DNA of 64,000 nucleotides from Pyrus communis (GCF_963583255.1 NC_084806.1:17774317-17838316); one strand, 5' to 3'. Positions 1 to 11,647 are shown, counted from the stretch's first letter. Notes: a model not told the origin generated them from the sequence alone. Program-made: numbers and translations.

Positions 1-1089
1 TGCTTTCCTTACAATTGAATGTAGATGGCGAGTTGCCTTCAGCTTGCGGTGAATCAAATGCAGGTTAATGCTTCCAACTTTCATTTGGAAAAGTAGCTCG
101 TTGTGGTTATCTTTTGCTTTTCCCAGGCATTGCATGTCACTTGGCTGTTTGCTTGCTTGACCTTCAATTTCCTTTTCTTGGCGGAGCATGATCTTTTCCT
201 GAATCTTGCTTTTCGAAGGGCTAGTTATTCCCTCAAACAATGGGGCGTTTTGTCTCACTTTTATTTCTTCGTTTGCTTTGGCTCTGAATTCTGATGTTGA
301 ACTTGGCATGATGCTTGGTATATTGGTCTTGTAATGAAATTGGTGTTTACTTTCATGTGTGGGGATTTGTTGAGTAAAATTGTCAAGCTTTGAGATATAG
401 GCTTTAGCTTCTGCTTGTTTTCGATGGTTGATTCTGGCATTTTGCATTCTGCCAGTGAGTTTCCTTGGAGAAGGTGGGAATGCTTAGGCTAGTTTCCCTA
501 GGGAAACTAAGTGTGCTAAGAAGGCTTGACTTGCTTGGCATTGATTGGCTTAATTGTTTTAAAAGCTTTCATTGCTTAGCTTGATCTTGAATTGTTAAGT
601 TTGGCATTGATTTTGCATTGTTAGGCTTGTCCTCGATTTTGCATTGTTAGGCTTAACATTGATTAGTTTGATTGCTTTAATAGTTTTCCTTGCTTGACTT
701 AAATGGTTTTGCATGGCGTGCTGCAATTTGACTTGGCACATTGCATGGGCATTGCTTAAGCCATTATACAGCTTGCTTGGCATGGGTTATTGCTTTAACT
801 TTAGCGTGATTGGAGTTTTAGGAAGGCTTAAGATTTTTTTATAGTCTTAGCTTGATTACTACTATAGCATGTTCACTAGAAGAAGTCCTTGCATTTACTC
901 TCGTCAATGTAAAAGGATAAATGTACCAAAGATTTTGACAAAATGCTCCATTTATTTCTTTAAAATTCGAGGTACATCAATCGGTGCAAGGCTTTACAAA
1001 GCTTCATAGAGTAGACAAAATGATCATGATGTAGAAGGAGTTTCTTCTTCTTAATAAGCGTGATGAAATAGTAAGAGAGTCTTAGCAGT
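1..1089. other. Non-coding tail of a decayed gypsy element
   Basis: I find no gene here. The sequence is T/G-rich on this strand and reuses short words such as TTGCTTGGC and GCATTGTTAGGC. An 18-bp unit, TTTTGCATTGTTAGGCTT, occurs at 611-628 and 637-654. Because the gypsy integrase remnant to the right reads on the minus strand and ends near 1090, this block is probably its 3' untranslated region or LTR side. No paired LTR is visible, so the outer boundary is unknown. Confidence 0.4.
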
Positions 1090-1932
1090 AATAAGGCTTA
1101 AGCCTTTTACCATTGACCAGTTCTGTTAGCATGTCTTCGTTGACTGAACTCAAGTAGTAGCAAGTAGTAGCATCTACTTCCGTAAGCTTCCTTGATTGGA
1201 ACTTTTCCAGTGTGGGGCAAACTTTGAAGGTTCAAAGGTCTGCTTTCATATGGGCATTCTAAGGAGAATACCTCTTTCTTTGAAGCTGTGTGGCTCAACT
1301 CTATGATTGTAGGCTATGGTAACCTGCTGGTGGTATATAGTTGCTTTCCTAACTGCTTCCATTCTTCCTCGAATGACTCGAGATTTCTCCACCTCCATTT
1401 TATGCAAGCTATAGTATTCCTTGGAGACGTGCAATAGACTTACATAACATTTGGGAGATGTCCAGCCCCTAAAGTAATTGTGCACAATGTCGCTTAGGAT
1501 CCTTAGTAGTGTCTTGTTTGTGGTTTTGGCTTAACCGTTTTCTTATGGATAGTACAACGTAGAGCAATGGTGCTTGATTTTTCCGATCAAGTCGAGCCCT
1601 CAATTATGAAATGGCCATGGAGTGTGCATGTCTTGCAGTAAACTTAGAGGCTTGTGGGTCAAGTTTTTGTGAACTTGGCATGCATGACATCTTTCAACTA
1701 TGTTGTGCGTATCTTCCCTCATGGTAGGACAATAATACCCTAGGCTCAGCAACTGCTTTTGTAACTTCTTCTTTTTTTGATGTTTCCCTAGTAGGTTGAC
1801 TAACTTTTTCTCTTCAGGTTTCTTTAACGCTGCAGTGGATTTGTCTTCGGTAGTAGATGCAGGTATGCCTTTAGTTTCCTCAGGGGCTTTACTTGCTTGG
1901 GTGTCGTACCTCCATACTTGGGGTTTTCCCAT
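1090..1932 (-). pseudogene. Ty3/gypsy integrase remnant
   Basis: The product would insert element cDNA into host DNA. In the 1600-1932 frame I see the zinc-finger part of a gypsy integrase: a GYYCPTMREDTHNIVERCHACQ-like stretch with the closing Cys-x2-Cys pair, followed by the family's HKNLTHKP and PWPF words. In other frames, 1246-1485 matches the integrase C-terminal part (AYNHRVEPHSFKE) and 1107-1298 the final chromatin-side region (KEAYGSRCYYL). The catalytic DDE core between them is missing or unrecognisable. Several frame changes mean it cannot make protein. The gag remnant of the same element lies upstream on this strand (2080-2800), with protease, RT and RNase H deleted between them. 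The words fit the Tat-like group, but I would not fix the lineage. Confidence 0.7.
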
Positions 1933-2079
1933 AGAATATGGTTAAACCCCTTAAACTGTCATGAGCAGTAGACAACGAGCCCATCGAGCAGCATGACCTC
2001 GTAGTCAGATCTATCCTGATGAGTCACATCCTTGTCATTTTCCCATGATCTCTTTATGGAAGCTTATACAGACATGTTG

Positions 2080-2800
2080 ATTTTCCTTACTGCTTCTAGG
2101 AGCCTTGAGAACTAATCGATACTGATGTTCGCCAAGTACACCTTGTTGTCAGCCATGATATTGCTGATACAAATTTCCACAAGTGCTTCCTTATCCTTCC
2201 TGTTGTGGCAGTCAAGGGCAAGGTCACAGAAACGCTTGACAAAAGTCATATGATTGTCCACGTGCATTTGACGTGTGTTGTTGAGCTGAGTTATTGTGAA
2301 TTTTTCCTCATGCTGGAAGTACCTTTTGCAGAACTTGCCTGCCAGCTCTTTCCAGGTTCAGATGAAACCTAGAGCGAGGGTAGTGTACCAACTTTAGGCA
2401 CGATTGGTTAAACTCTTCGAGAAATCCCTGAGGCAGAGGTTGTAGTTGTCGGCATGAGGACCTAAAATGTTAATGAAATGGCTTATATGTTCCTTAAGGC
2501 TACCCTTCCTCCTATCAAAGAAGACAAAGTTAGAAGTCTCGTATCCATTAGGATATGGCATGTGGAGAAGGCTGACTGGGCATGGTAGCTAAGGAATAAA
2601 CTTCCAGTCCTCCGAACTCATGTGCAACTCTCCGAACTCATGTGTAACTCCTTTTTTTTTTTTTTTTTTTTTTTTTAGCATGGCAATGACGTCTTCCTGA
2701 GTGAGCAAAGATGACATATTTTCAAAATACTTGCATGTAGCAACAGCTGATTCTTTTGGAAGTTTTTTCCTTAGGTGTATAGTCTTTGTCACTGGTTTTC
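2080..2800 (-). pseudogene. Ty3/gypsy gag remnant
   Basis: This is a broken capsid gene of the same minus-strand element as the integrase at 1090-1932. Reading 2520 to 2080 gives a gag-like series: FDRRKGSLKEHISHF, then WYTTLALG, then WKELAGKF, then QLNNTRQMHVDNHMTFVKRF and LVEICISNI. These match the order of plant gypsy gag (fold, WY-L motif, F-RF motif, FI-RW). Stops interrupt it (for example after LTNRA and after ISID). Upstream, 2589-2792 holds an N-terminal SLLTQEDVIAML stretch that runs into a lysine tract made by the T-run at 2651-2677 on the plus strand. Gag passes almost directly into integrase, so the middle of pol has been deleted. Confidence 0.6.
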
Positions 2801-3253
2801 TCGCATAGCTTTAAGATTGAGTTTTTCAGCTCATTCACATATGGATTAATTTCTCTTTGGGCTTCACCCAAAACATGAATGGTTATGATGATGTCAGGCA
2901 TGGCATATTCGTCCAGGTTTTCCTGGCTTTCCTAGTGTTGCCTTTTACGTTAAGATTCGTTCAGTCGAGAAACAACCTCGCCTGCCTTTGAAGAGTTGTC
3001 TCATGGTAGCGTTTCTTCTGGATATTGGAGCCATTGAATCAAGATGCAACCAGGTCCCTAGTGAAGTCGCCTTATGTAGAGGACTTTTAGGTTAAGATGG
3101 ACTTGGACATTGACAACGTCCTCTTGTCTCCCTTGGTTCGATTTCGTACCAAGTCCAGGAATATCTCGAAAGAACATATCTTAGGAAATATCCCAGTTGG
3201 ATTAATGAATCGAAGATAACATGATTAAGCAAATAATGGCTTGCTTAAGTGAG

Positions 3254-4267
3254 GCATGGTGTGGAAGCTAGACATTCATCAGTTTAACATGTTGAGAGAG
3301 AAAGTTGGCATGGTTGTATGGTGTTCTCTGTTGGATAAACTGGGTTTCTTTAGTTCTCTCTATGAAGCTAGAAGATTGGCCCTAAAGATGTATTCCCTGA
3401 CTGAAAGGGTTGAAGGAAGTTTGGGGGAAAACTTTAAGGTTGCAGAAAGATAGTTATGTGTTTGTCTCTAGCGTTTTAACCTCTCTGTCTTCTCCTCTTC
3501 TAGGCTGAGTCATTGGGTCCCTTTTAATAGTTTTTGACTCCCCTTTTTGTTGGCGAATGTCTTATCTCTAAGGTTCCTAGGGAATCTCTAATTGTGGCTG
3601 GGTTCTCCCTCCCATTTCTCCCTAGTGCTCATGCTACCCTATATTTTGGTGTAAGGAGGCTAGACTGTTGAACCTGCATCGTGTCTTTTTCTATAGGCGC
3701 GGGTGTCTGGGTCAGCTTTTCGTATACACTACTTTAGGTAGCATGCCTCATGGCTTTTGCACGTTGGATTTCAGTGTGAGTTATGAAGGGAAAGTCTGCT
3801 TCTTTCTTCATTAAATGCATGTTTGGCTGGGCTTTCACATGACTTTAAGGGTTAGTGCTTAGTTCTTCCCTAACTATGTTGGTTAGCTTGCTAAGGAAAT
3901 GAGGAAACTAGGCTGGTTCTCTCTCAAAATTACCCACATGGAATACAAAGGTTATGGTCTTGGACTTTTGGGCTCCCAAGTAACCCAAAGTCTTCCATAA
4001 TCTTGACTCCATGTAGGCCTAATGGACTTCTGTATTCACTTGACAAGCCCCGAGCATGTGACTTGGGCTTATCTTAGCATGAATAGTGATTAGCATAGTA
4101 AATAGGCATGGCGTGATCCGGTCTAATTACCGTAGCATGGCATGGTTGTAAATATATTGCTTCATCAATCCAGCACCTTTGCATGTATTTGGGCTTGAAT
4201 AGAGGCTTGCATGACAATTGGGCTTCGAGGCTTGGTTGGGCCTGCATATGACATTTTTAGGCCTTAA
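3254..4267. other. No gene recognised; leader or LTR of the gypsy remnant
   Basis: Open frames here are short and match nothing I know. The block lies upstream of the minus-strand gag, so it could hold the 5' leader and LTR of that element. The word GGCATG recurs often between 3780 and 4270. I could not find a primer-binding site or a second LTR copy to prove this. Confidence 0.3.
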
Positions 4268-4268
4268 T

Positions 4269-4365
4269 AGATGGCATGACATATGTGGAGTTTACTTTGT
4301 TGAAATGTATGTCATAATAGCACCCGTGGACAAAAAAGTATTTAAAAAGACATTAAAACTTGTAA
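4269..4365. repeat. Dispersed repeat, copy 1
   Basis: About 95 bp matches 17037-17130 in the same orientation. Both read GATG-CATGACA-ATGTGGAGTTTACTT, then ATGTATGTCATAATAGCACC, then an A-rich part. They are clearly homologous with scattered substitutions and small indels. The family is not identified. Confidence 0.7.
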
Positions 4366-5014
4366 AATTGTTGTAATTAATATTTCACATAGTGTGATTG
4401 TATAAATCCTAAGTTGAGATAAATCAGGAATCTTTCGAGATCAGGAAGATGTTTCCTATTTTACTTTGTATTACTTGGAGAGTAAGTTATTCTCTCATTC
4501 TTATTATTATAGATAAAGAAACTAGGCATGAGGAATCACATCAAAGAATTTTTCAAGCCTTTCTCCATCTTCTCTCTACCGCACATTCTCTCTTTCTCTC
4601 TCTAACTTTAGGTCACAACATGTTACCAGCATATTCTTCATGCTGCGCTAAGGAGAGTTTGTCCATCTTCAATAAGGGGAGTATTATGTTTGAATCATTC
4701 TTATTATAATTACCTTTTTAATTTGTGGAAGTAATATACTTGTTATTGGTTCAATTTATGTTTTTTATGTTGAACGTGATACATTGCCTTAAAGATGGAA
4801 ATCTAACATTGGAAATCTAAACACACGCCCTTAATTGTGGATATTTTTTTCAGCCTTAATTGCATGAAACATTCACCATGATGCATGAACTCAACTTGTA
4901 CGCGTTTTGGAATTATAGAATCTGCATAAATTGTTTTCACATTATGTATATATATATATTATAATGGTGAATTGAATATGCCTGAATAAGAAAACAAAAA
5001 GAAAGAAAAAAAAA
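4366..5014. other. No gene recognised, left flank of the copia element
   Basis: The stretch is AT-rich and has no convincing coding frame; the 86-codon frame at 4449-4709 shows no family motif. The last bases are an A-run that serves as the poorly informative 5-bp A target duplication of the copia insertion at 5015. Confidence 0.5.
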
Positions 5015-5374
5015 TGTTGTAGAACAGTGGATGTCCACTCAAATAATTAAATAATGGGCAAGTTGCCCTTCCAATGTCTACCGAAGCTTGCTTCCTATGA
5101 CTCCTATTTTCTATATAAGTACAAACCCCACACAACACCAAAGTAGAGAGACTTATGGTAGAGAGAGATGAAGGAAGAGGAAGAAAGAAAGAAAGAGAGG
5201 AAGAATAGGAGAAAATAGTGAGAGTTATCTTTGTAATCTTATTATTTCGAATTATAATGAAACCACCACTGCTGCCCTGAGGATGTACTCTAGTCGCACT
5301 GACTGTAGAGGAACCTTGTAAATTTTGTGTCTTGTTTCATTTATTCCACTATGCACACCGTCGATTTTACAACA
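5015..5374 (+). repeat. 5' LTR of the copia element
   Basis: The 360-bp LTR runs from TGTTGTAGAAC to TTTTACAACA. It contains a TATATAAGT box near 5112 followed by a purine-rich stretch (GAAGAAAGAAAG) as expected around an LTR transcription start. It differs from the right LTR at scattered sites, a few percent by eye. Confidence 0.9.
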
Positions 5375-5389
5375 CGTTATCAGCACGAG
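5375..5389 (+). promoter_or_regulatory. Primer-binding site of the copia element
   Basis: CGTTATCAGCACGAG directly follows the LTR. The TTATCAGCACGAG form is the usual copia Ale/Retrofit primer site, pairing with an initiator-Met tRNA fragment. The match to the family form is from memory. Confidence 0.7.
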
Positions 5390-6493
5390 AAGCTCTCATG
5401 TCAATGGAAAGCATAACACCATAAATTCGGATAACCACAAGTCGAACTTGTAGTACTAGGAGCAGTTTAGCTCTAAGACGTAGCACCAGAAAAATTAGAT
5501 AGTAGATACGGCAAGCCAAACACGGCAAACAGGGAAGATCATCTTGTCCCAAAAATCCATTAACCATTCTTTTGTCACTCTAGCTGTTGATGTGTTGATC
5601 CTTATCCCTGCTAGACCTGCAATCTTGTATCTTTCTCGTGGACAATAGAGATGGAGAGATCTTACAGATAAACAAAGGTGCAACAAACAAGCAAAGGTAT
5701 GTCCATTTTTCGTCTCTCCCATAGCGCCAAAAGCGCCCCACTGAATTCCGGTGAGAATTGAAATTTACAACAACCTGTAGTCATCATTAGATAAGAAAAC
5801 TCGTACCTGACAATTGGTTTCCATAGATCCAGAAGAATCTCATCAGACTTGGAAACCCAGATCGCGTCATTTTCGATGGATCTTTAGAACTCCTATGAAT
5901 ACTCTTGTCTGAGATGGTGATGGCATCACTGACTCCACACATGCCTCATTCTCTTGTGCCTCCATCAACTCCGCTATCATCTATGTCCCTATAAGGAGGA
6001 TCTTGCTTCGCGATGCCATGTTCTCTAGGCCATGCAAGAACAATGCCAGTCTCTGGTAGCATTTTGGGATTGAATTGGTTCTGTGTGACCTCCACAACAA
6101 CCCAATTGGCCCTAGGTTTGAGACTGGTAAAGACAGACAAAGAAGAAAAAAGAAGGAGAGATTATGGAATGGTGTTTTAGGCACCGTGTAAAAAAGGATT
6201 GGAAAGGTGGAATTTTGGTGTATAATGCTGACACAAAAGGAAAAAAGGGCAAAGAAAAGCCAGTAGCCATAAAGCTCTAGAAGAGTTACTTTGATGTGTT
6301 AGAATTGTGCATAGAAAAGAATAAAAAGGGAAATAGGGCCAAAGCTTTGGAAAGGTGCGATGCACCATGTGAAAGAAAACAAAAAGCAAAGTTTTTGGAA
6401 TGATGCATCATGTGAATGAATAAGAAAAAAATAAAAAAATAAAATAGGTAAAGGCTTTTGGATGGTGTTGTACCTTTTGAAAAGAAAGAAAAA

Positions 6494-6498
<5 letters not shown>

Positions 6499-6539
<41 letters not shown>
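6499..6539. repeat. (AT)n microsatellite
   Basis: About 20 AT units lie inside the copia element. They create a false Tyr-Ile open frame in translation. Confidence 0.95.
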
Positions 6540-6540
<1 letters not shown>

Positions 6541-6543
<3 letters not shown>

Positions 6544-6760
6544 GTGAATGGTGTTGGCTTAAAATTCTTTCACAAGTTCTATTTACCTTAAAGCAATTTA
6601 TTTACTATGGACGGTTTTACCTCCTACTGCTTTATGTTTTAACTTATGTGAATGGTGCTGAATTAAAGCCCTTATCACAATCTTTATTTACTTAAATGCA
6701 ATTTATTCACTATGGTTGGAATTACCGTCTATTGTTTTAATTTATTTATTGTACTTATCT
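6541..6760. repeat. Two-copy tandem duplication, about 112 bp
   Basis: TATGTGAATGGTG begins at 6541 and again at 6653. The following parts align: CAC-AGTCT or similar, ATTTACCTTAAAGCAATTTATT versus ATTTACTTAAATGCAATTTATT, CACTATGG, then TTACC. The copies have diverged by roughly 15-20 percent. Confidence 0.75.
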
Positions 6761-6784
6761 TTTGTTACGATGAGTATATATAGG

Positions 6785-6935
6785 ACCCGAAGTTCCTTGA
6801 TCAGATCAAAACTTGAAGTTTCTTAATCCTCATCATATAAAAATAATTGGACCCGAAGTTCCATCATACAAAAAGATCGGGCATGAAGTCCCTTGATCCT
6901 TAAGATCAGGACATAAAGTTCCTTGATGAGTATTG
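6785..6935. repeat. Short interspersed motif array (GAAGTTCC type)
   Basis: GGACCCGAAGTTCC and variants (AACTTGAAGTTTC, GGACCCGAAGTTCC, GGCATGAAGTCCC, GGACATAAAGTTCC) recur about every 35-50 bp, each next to GATC or TTGAT. A further AGGACCAGAAGTTCC lies near 7013. The array is inside the copia element; its meaning is unknown. Confidence 0.6.
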
Positions 6936-7139
6936 TAAGTTTGAAGTGTCGTAGTGCCTCAACTTAATTGTAATAAAGGCCATAAGAGTCTCAGTCTACA
7001 AACTATTAAATAAGGACCAGAAGTTCCTCATATCCATACTTAAAATGGTTTAGCAGAAGCCTTTATTAAGTGTATGAAATTGATTACACGCACTCTGCTC
7101 ATGAAAACGAAATTGCTAGTTTTCTACATGGGGACATGT

Positions 7140-7720
7140 CATTTTATATGATGCATTATTAGTTCGATTGGGGCCTGTTGCCAACCATCAATACTTCTCA
7201 GTACAACTCGTGTTTGGGCACCAGCCAAACATTATACATTTACGAGTTTTTGGTTGTGTTATCTTTGTGCCTATTGCACTGCCACAACGTATTGAAATGA
7301 GGCATCATCACTGATTGGCATTGATGTTGAACACCATCTATCATTTAATATTTAGAACACTTGACTATGGATATGTTTACTGAGTGGTTTGTGGACTGTC
7401 ATTTTGATAAAACAAATTTACCGCCGTTAGGGGGAGAAAATAACATCGTTCCAGAAGAACGATGAGAAAATACCATTCTAGAAGAATGATGAGAAAAAAC
7501 CGTTCCAGAAGAACGAAAAGAATTTGTCTTATTTTGATTCACGAAGCAATCAATATGAAAATGAAGTAATAATAATTAAATGATGCAATGATGTGTCAAT
7601 CAAATGCCAAATGCATTTAATGATGCAATGAAAATGATGAAATCACATATACTTATTGGAAATGTGCCTACAAGAATTGATGTCCTAGTTGGATAAAATA
7701 ATGAGGCAGCAAATGATTTA
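7140..7720 (+). pseudogene. Copia integrase C-terminus and integrase-RT linker, decayed
   Basis: The frame at 7190-7290 reads FGHQPNIIHLRVFGCVIFVP, the conserved end of the copia integrase core. It continues with a decayed form of the YVGFD-FTARFADCHFDE region (LWTVILIK in a shifted frame) and a trace of the GG-EKN linker. At 7436-7525 the linker carries three tandem copies of a 29-bp unit. The words PDAF-, THIPA-N-P and IDVP, typical just before RT, survive at 7600-7690. Frameshifts and stops are frequent. No RT YVDD motif was found downstream. Confidence 0.7.
7436..7525. repeat. Three tandem copies of a 29-bp unit
   Basis: CGTTCCAGAAGAACGATGAG, CATTCTAGAAGAATGATGAG and CGTTCCAGAAGAACGAAAAG follow each other with an A-rich spacer (GAAAATA). 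Each unit holds an imperfect palindrome, CGTTC-AGAA-GAACG. It lies in the integrase-RT linker. Confidence 0.85.
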
Positions 7721-10704
7721 TCTATTGCACGCCTGAAGCGTGTCAAACCTTCAGACTCAAAAGGTTTAGTCATTTGAAAGAAGAAGAATATAGCACCATT
7801 GAACTATTGCATTCCCGAAGCATAACTGTTGCATGCCAGAAGCATGACAGTCGCCGCATGGATATATGTCCCAGAGAGGACAATCCGCGAACATGGGAAT
7901 GTTGGTGTCTCATGCATGAAGCATGATAGACATATAGGTTCCAATGACTAAACTCCCGGAAGTGAAGATTACAATCCAAGCTCTATAATGCTCAAAAAAA
8001 GGTTATGATCCGCATTCTCTAAATTATGACTATCCTAGAAGAGATAGTGTAATGCCCTTGAAGAGGCAATGGATATCCAAAAGAAATGAAAAGCTTTTAT
8101 GCATGTGCATGCATATGAGAATATGGGATCACCAATGATAATTTTGGTTTTTACAAGTAGCTACTAAATTCATCAATGAGCTGTGTTGATATTGAGTCCC
8201 GTTCTTTTCCATCAACGAAAGGAAAGATTATTGACCAAAAAATTGAGAAGGGAAATTCCATTACAATTTTGTAAGAACATGGAAAAATGGACCTATATAT
8301 TTGAATATAATACAAATAGCCAAAATATGTTGAACCAAGGAGGTTACATATGGGCATTTGTAATACAGTGAAATACACTCACATGATGTGACACAAGGTT
8401 ACTAATTGAAACCTGAAATTATACTTTTGTAAATGAGTTCATATGAATGGAGAATTATATACGAAGGGTTATGAGTCGCCCACATCATATCTCTATAAGT
8501 AAATCCCTCAAGTATACATGGGAGCAAATTGCTCTGTATAAATTCCAAAGAAAAATGTGTCATAAAGTGTAGAAAATCTCTAAAGGATTCAAATTGCTTG
8601 AAGTAAGCCCTCGAAGGGTAAAACATAAATTATGTACTCAATACCAATGGATGATATGAATTGCCTTAGTGAGTACTATGATTATGATATTGTTGCAACA
8701 TACTAAAATCTCTTGCAAAAGTCAATGACATTAAATTAGAACTCCTGAATAGTCAAGAAAGATTATAAAGTGTTGAGAGGAATATTGGCTTGAGCTGCAT
8801 ATCGAACAGTATGCTAACACGAATATTATCCATGATGTTTATGATATTAAAGAATCATATGGATTGAGGATTATGAGTTGAATACTCAAATGATGTAGAC
8901 ACTAAGAAATATCATTTATCTTCGTGAGGGTCAAGATAAATTGATATTTGGTCTAGAAGTACGACATCTTAGTGAAGTATATGCCTTATTGTATTTGGCA
9001 CAATACATTGAATGAAATAAAGCTTATCTATTAATATCTTCGAGAAATTACAGACATGTATATACACATGCGTTAAAACAAACAAACAGGATGAAGCCTT
9101 TACAAAGGTTGCTCATGTGAAGCCTTAGTACTCGGCAGTACCCCAGAAAGGTGAGGTACTGGAGATTGATCATGTGGCACCCCAGTACTTGGCAATACAC
9201 CAGAAGGCGAAGGCATTAGTTGCCTGCAGAATCTAGCCACGAATCTCTGGTGATCACTTTGAATCCGACTTTCGGATTCTAGCAGCTGGTTGAGCTTTCT
9301 TTTCATGCTCGTTGAGTAATTATTGGCAAGAATGACTCGCGCCATATATTATCATGACGAGGCTTGTCTATATCACTCCTAAGACTCAAATCTAAACAAA
9401 GGTTAGATGGGTAAGCCATTTTCAGAAATGATGAAGGAAAAATGAGGTCAAATAAAATCTCAGAAGTGCAAGAAGGGGAAAATTTCTACAGGCAGCAACT
9501 TTCTGAGCATACTCTTAAACACAATTGATGTATCTATAAAAGAAGAGGCAACAAAGCCACTTGTTCAGAGATCGAAGAGGCACAACTCTCGAATTTCAAA
9601 AGCCAGATTTTCCTAAATAAAGTTTGTTGGTACGTTTCAGATGCAATCTCAGACTTTCAAATATCATGTGCAACTTTGTCAAAGATCTCTGACAAAGTTG
9701 AAAACGCGTAAATCTTACTGTTCTAATTACACCACAGTTGCTGACAAGAGTAAAAGCACAACACCACTACTTGCTATTGAAAAATCTCTATATATGTCGA
9801 ACTTCGTTCTCCATATCAAGGCAGACATGCAAGAATACCTAACTGTTCCTCATTTCCAAGAATGCATCTTCAACAAAGCATCTCGAAATACTCAGTTTTC
9901 TTCCTCTCCGAGAATACCTCTTCAAACACCAAAGCAAGGGTATCTCATATCATGCTTTCCCTCATCCTTTCCCTTGTCCTTGTTCTTATCTGCAAGACAA
10001 GAAGAAAGAGAGCAATCAGTCGCCACTTGGAATTAAGCTCTCGATCTGGAACTGATTGCCCAGAACCTTTGCCTACTTGCTTACCTTGCATTGCTCTCGA
10101 GTACTCATCTTCAACTGTTGATATGATGTTGGCTATTTACACTGAAGCTGCCAAGCATGATGAGCCGCTGAGAAGTGATGTTCTGAAGGACCATTCAAAT
10201 GCAAGGGTTGCATTCCACTCCTACATTAGGGGACAAATACTGCAAGAGAAGATGTCACACATGCATGGGGGAAAACTAGGGAAAATACCACTTATGCAAG
10301 GGGAACAGATAAGGCAAGTGAAAATGATACATTGAAGCATGTGGAGACAAGCACAACAAAACACGTGCTAATTTATCCTCGACGGAGCCGAAGATCACTT
10401 GTCACGTGGAGCTGCTCGTGGTCCCATTTCATTCAAGAACAAGTCGCAAGGCCATTAAAGAAATCACAAGTCCGATTCAAAATCAAGTGTCCACCCCCTT
10501 GAATCAAATTCAGCTCTAGATAAAAGGAGTAAATTCAGACCTTTGGAGGAAGTCTAGCAGAAGGCCCTACAGCTTAGTTCAAGAACAAGCCTGTGGAAAG
10601 TCAACAAGCATAACAGATATGGTACCACTCATCAGGGGGAGCATCCAAAAACATATCAAGATTTTAACGAGTCAATCGAAGACTTGTGGCCATTCCATGG
10701 GGAG
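7721..10704 (+). other. Copia 3' half without recognisable RT or RNase H
   Basis: This region should encode RT and RNase H, but I find neither the YVDD motif nor the RNase H motifs. Small words recur at 7725-7960 (GCATGCCAGAAGCATGA, GCATGCATGAAGCATGA). Two overlapping plus-strand frames, 9641-10036 and 9862-10335 (157 codons with one hydrophobic run, MLSLILSLVLVLIC), are the longest open ones. They match no family I know and may be chance frames in the 3' untranslated part. Confidence 0.45.
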
Positions 10705-11066
10705 TGTTGTAGAACAGTGGATGTCCACTCAAATAATTAAATAATGGGGAAGTTGCTCTTCCACTGTCTGCTGAAGCTTGCTTCCTACGACTCCTGTTTT
10801 CTATATAAGTACAAGCCCCACACAACACCAAAGTAGAGAGACTTATGGCGGAGAGAAAGGAAGGAAGAGGAAGAAAGAAAGAAAGAGAGGAAGAAGAGAG
10901 GAGAAAATAGTGAGAGTTATCTTTGTAATCTTGTTATTCCAAATTATAATGAAAGCACCACTGCTGCCCCGAGGAAGTACTCCAATCACACTGATTGTAA
11001 AGGAACCTCGTAAATTTGGTGTCTTATTTTATTTATTCCACTACACACACCGTCGATTTTACAACA
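10705..11066 (+). repeat. 3' LTR of the copia element
   Basis: This 362-bp copy of the 5015-5374 LTR has the same ends, the same TATATAAGT box and the same purine-rich stretch. The preceding CATGGGGAG is the likely polypurine tract. Confidence 0.9.
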
Positions 11067-11099
11067 AAAAAAGTATTTTTAAACCTTAACTCGAGCTAA

Positions 11100-11629
11100 G
11101 CTATTGTTAGACAAAATTAAAAAAAAAAAAAAAAAAAAAGGTCCAGGATGACATGTCGTTTGACGTCATCCTTCATTGGAGAGCGACACATCGTTTTCGA
11201 CGTCGTCTTATCCCTTCAAACCTCGCCGCCACCTCGTTTGTCCTTGCCTGAAGTTGAGTGGTGACGAAGAGGCCGGGATCCACTATCACTACGACCTACA
11301 GTCGTCCACCAGCGAACGAAATCATCCCCGAAGACTGGGTTTCAGAGATTCCAGAAGAAATCCGACCTAGATTTGGAACCCTCTAAAGATACCCGTGTCT
11401 TCCGTTCTCCATCTCCAGCCGCCGACATCCATGGACATCTGAAGCCATCCCAACTCGACTGAATTAGAGACCTGCACCTAGACCGATGGCCTCGAGCTTC
11501 ATGCTCGGCCACACCACCAACGCCACAATCTGTGACGGCGTTAGGATTCTTTTGTAGCCGTGCCGATTAAAATAATAATTCATTTTTAGGGGCGAAGCTT
11601 CATATTTTTTTGGACTTGAAACTTCGACA
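11100..11629 (+). repeat. Probable 3' part of a copia LTR (second copia element)
   Basis: The LTR is inferred from what follows: the text ends ACTTCGACA, and one base later TGGTATCAGATCCATGG is a copia primer-binding site. The block starts after an A-run at about 11110. It is GC-richer than its surroundings and has CGACGTCGTC-type words. The LTR start is not defined and no second copy lies in the window. The 64-codon frame at 11176-11370 is not recognised. Confidence 0.45.
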
Positions 11630-11630
11630 G

Positions 11631-11647
11631 TGGTATCAGATCCATGG
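11631..11647 (+). promoter_or_regulatory. Primer-binding site of a second copia element (+)
   Basis: TGGTATCAGATCCATGG matches the usual copia site complementary to initiator-Met tRNA (TGGTATCAGAGC) in the first ten bases. It shows that an element reading rightwards starts here. Its body is not found; the next coding sequence (13270-14161) reads the other way. Confidence 0.7.

Larger units (their letters stand above)
5390..7139 (+). other. Copia internal region with simple and tandem repeats, gag not recognisable
   Basis: This is where gag, protease and the start of integrase should be, but no frame shows their motifs. It contains an (AT)n tract at 6499-6539, a duplication of about 112 bp at 6541-6760 and a short-motif array at 6785-6935. 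Small frames on the minus strand (5495-6498) look accidental. Confidence 0.5.
5015..11066 (+). mobile_element. Ty1/copia LTR retrotransposon, decayed (Ale-like)
   Basis: This is a 6.05-kb element bounded by two near-identical LTRs (5015-5374 and 10705-11066) that begin TGTTGTAGAACAG and end TTTTACAACA. A primer-binding site, TTATCAGCACGAG, follows the left LTR and a short purine tract (CATGGGGAG) precedes the right one. Both flanks are A-runs, so the expected 5-bp duplication is AAAAA, which is weak evidence. Inside, only the integrase C-terminal part and the linker to RT are recognisable (7140-7720). The TTATCAGCACGAG primer type and the HLRVFGC word fit the Ale/Retrofit lineage. Expanded simple repeats and stops show long inactivity. 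Gag and RT are not recognisable, so large parts were lost or replaced. Confidence 0.85.

Noticed and set aside
6462..6695. Open frame of 77 codons with repeated Tyr-Ile
   Set aside because: It is produced by the (AT)n microsatellite and has no other coding features.
9862..10335. 157-codon frame with a hydrophobic segment in the copia element as an env-like gene
   Set aside because: No homologue recognised, no copia env context and an overlapping competing frame; treated as untranslated 3' DNA.
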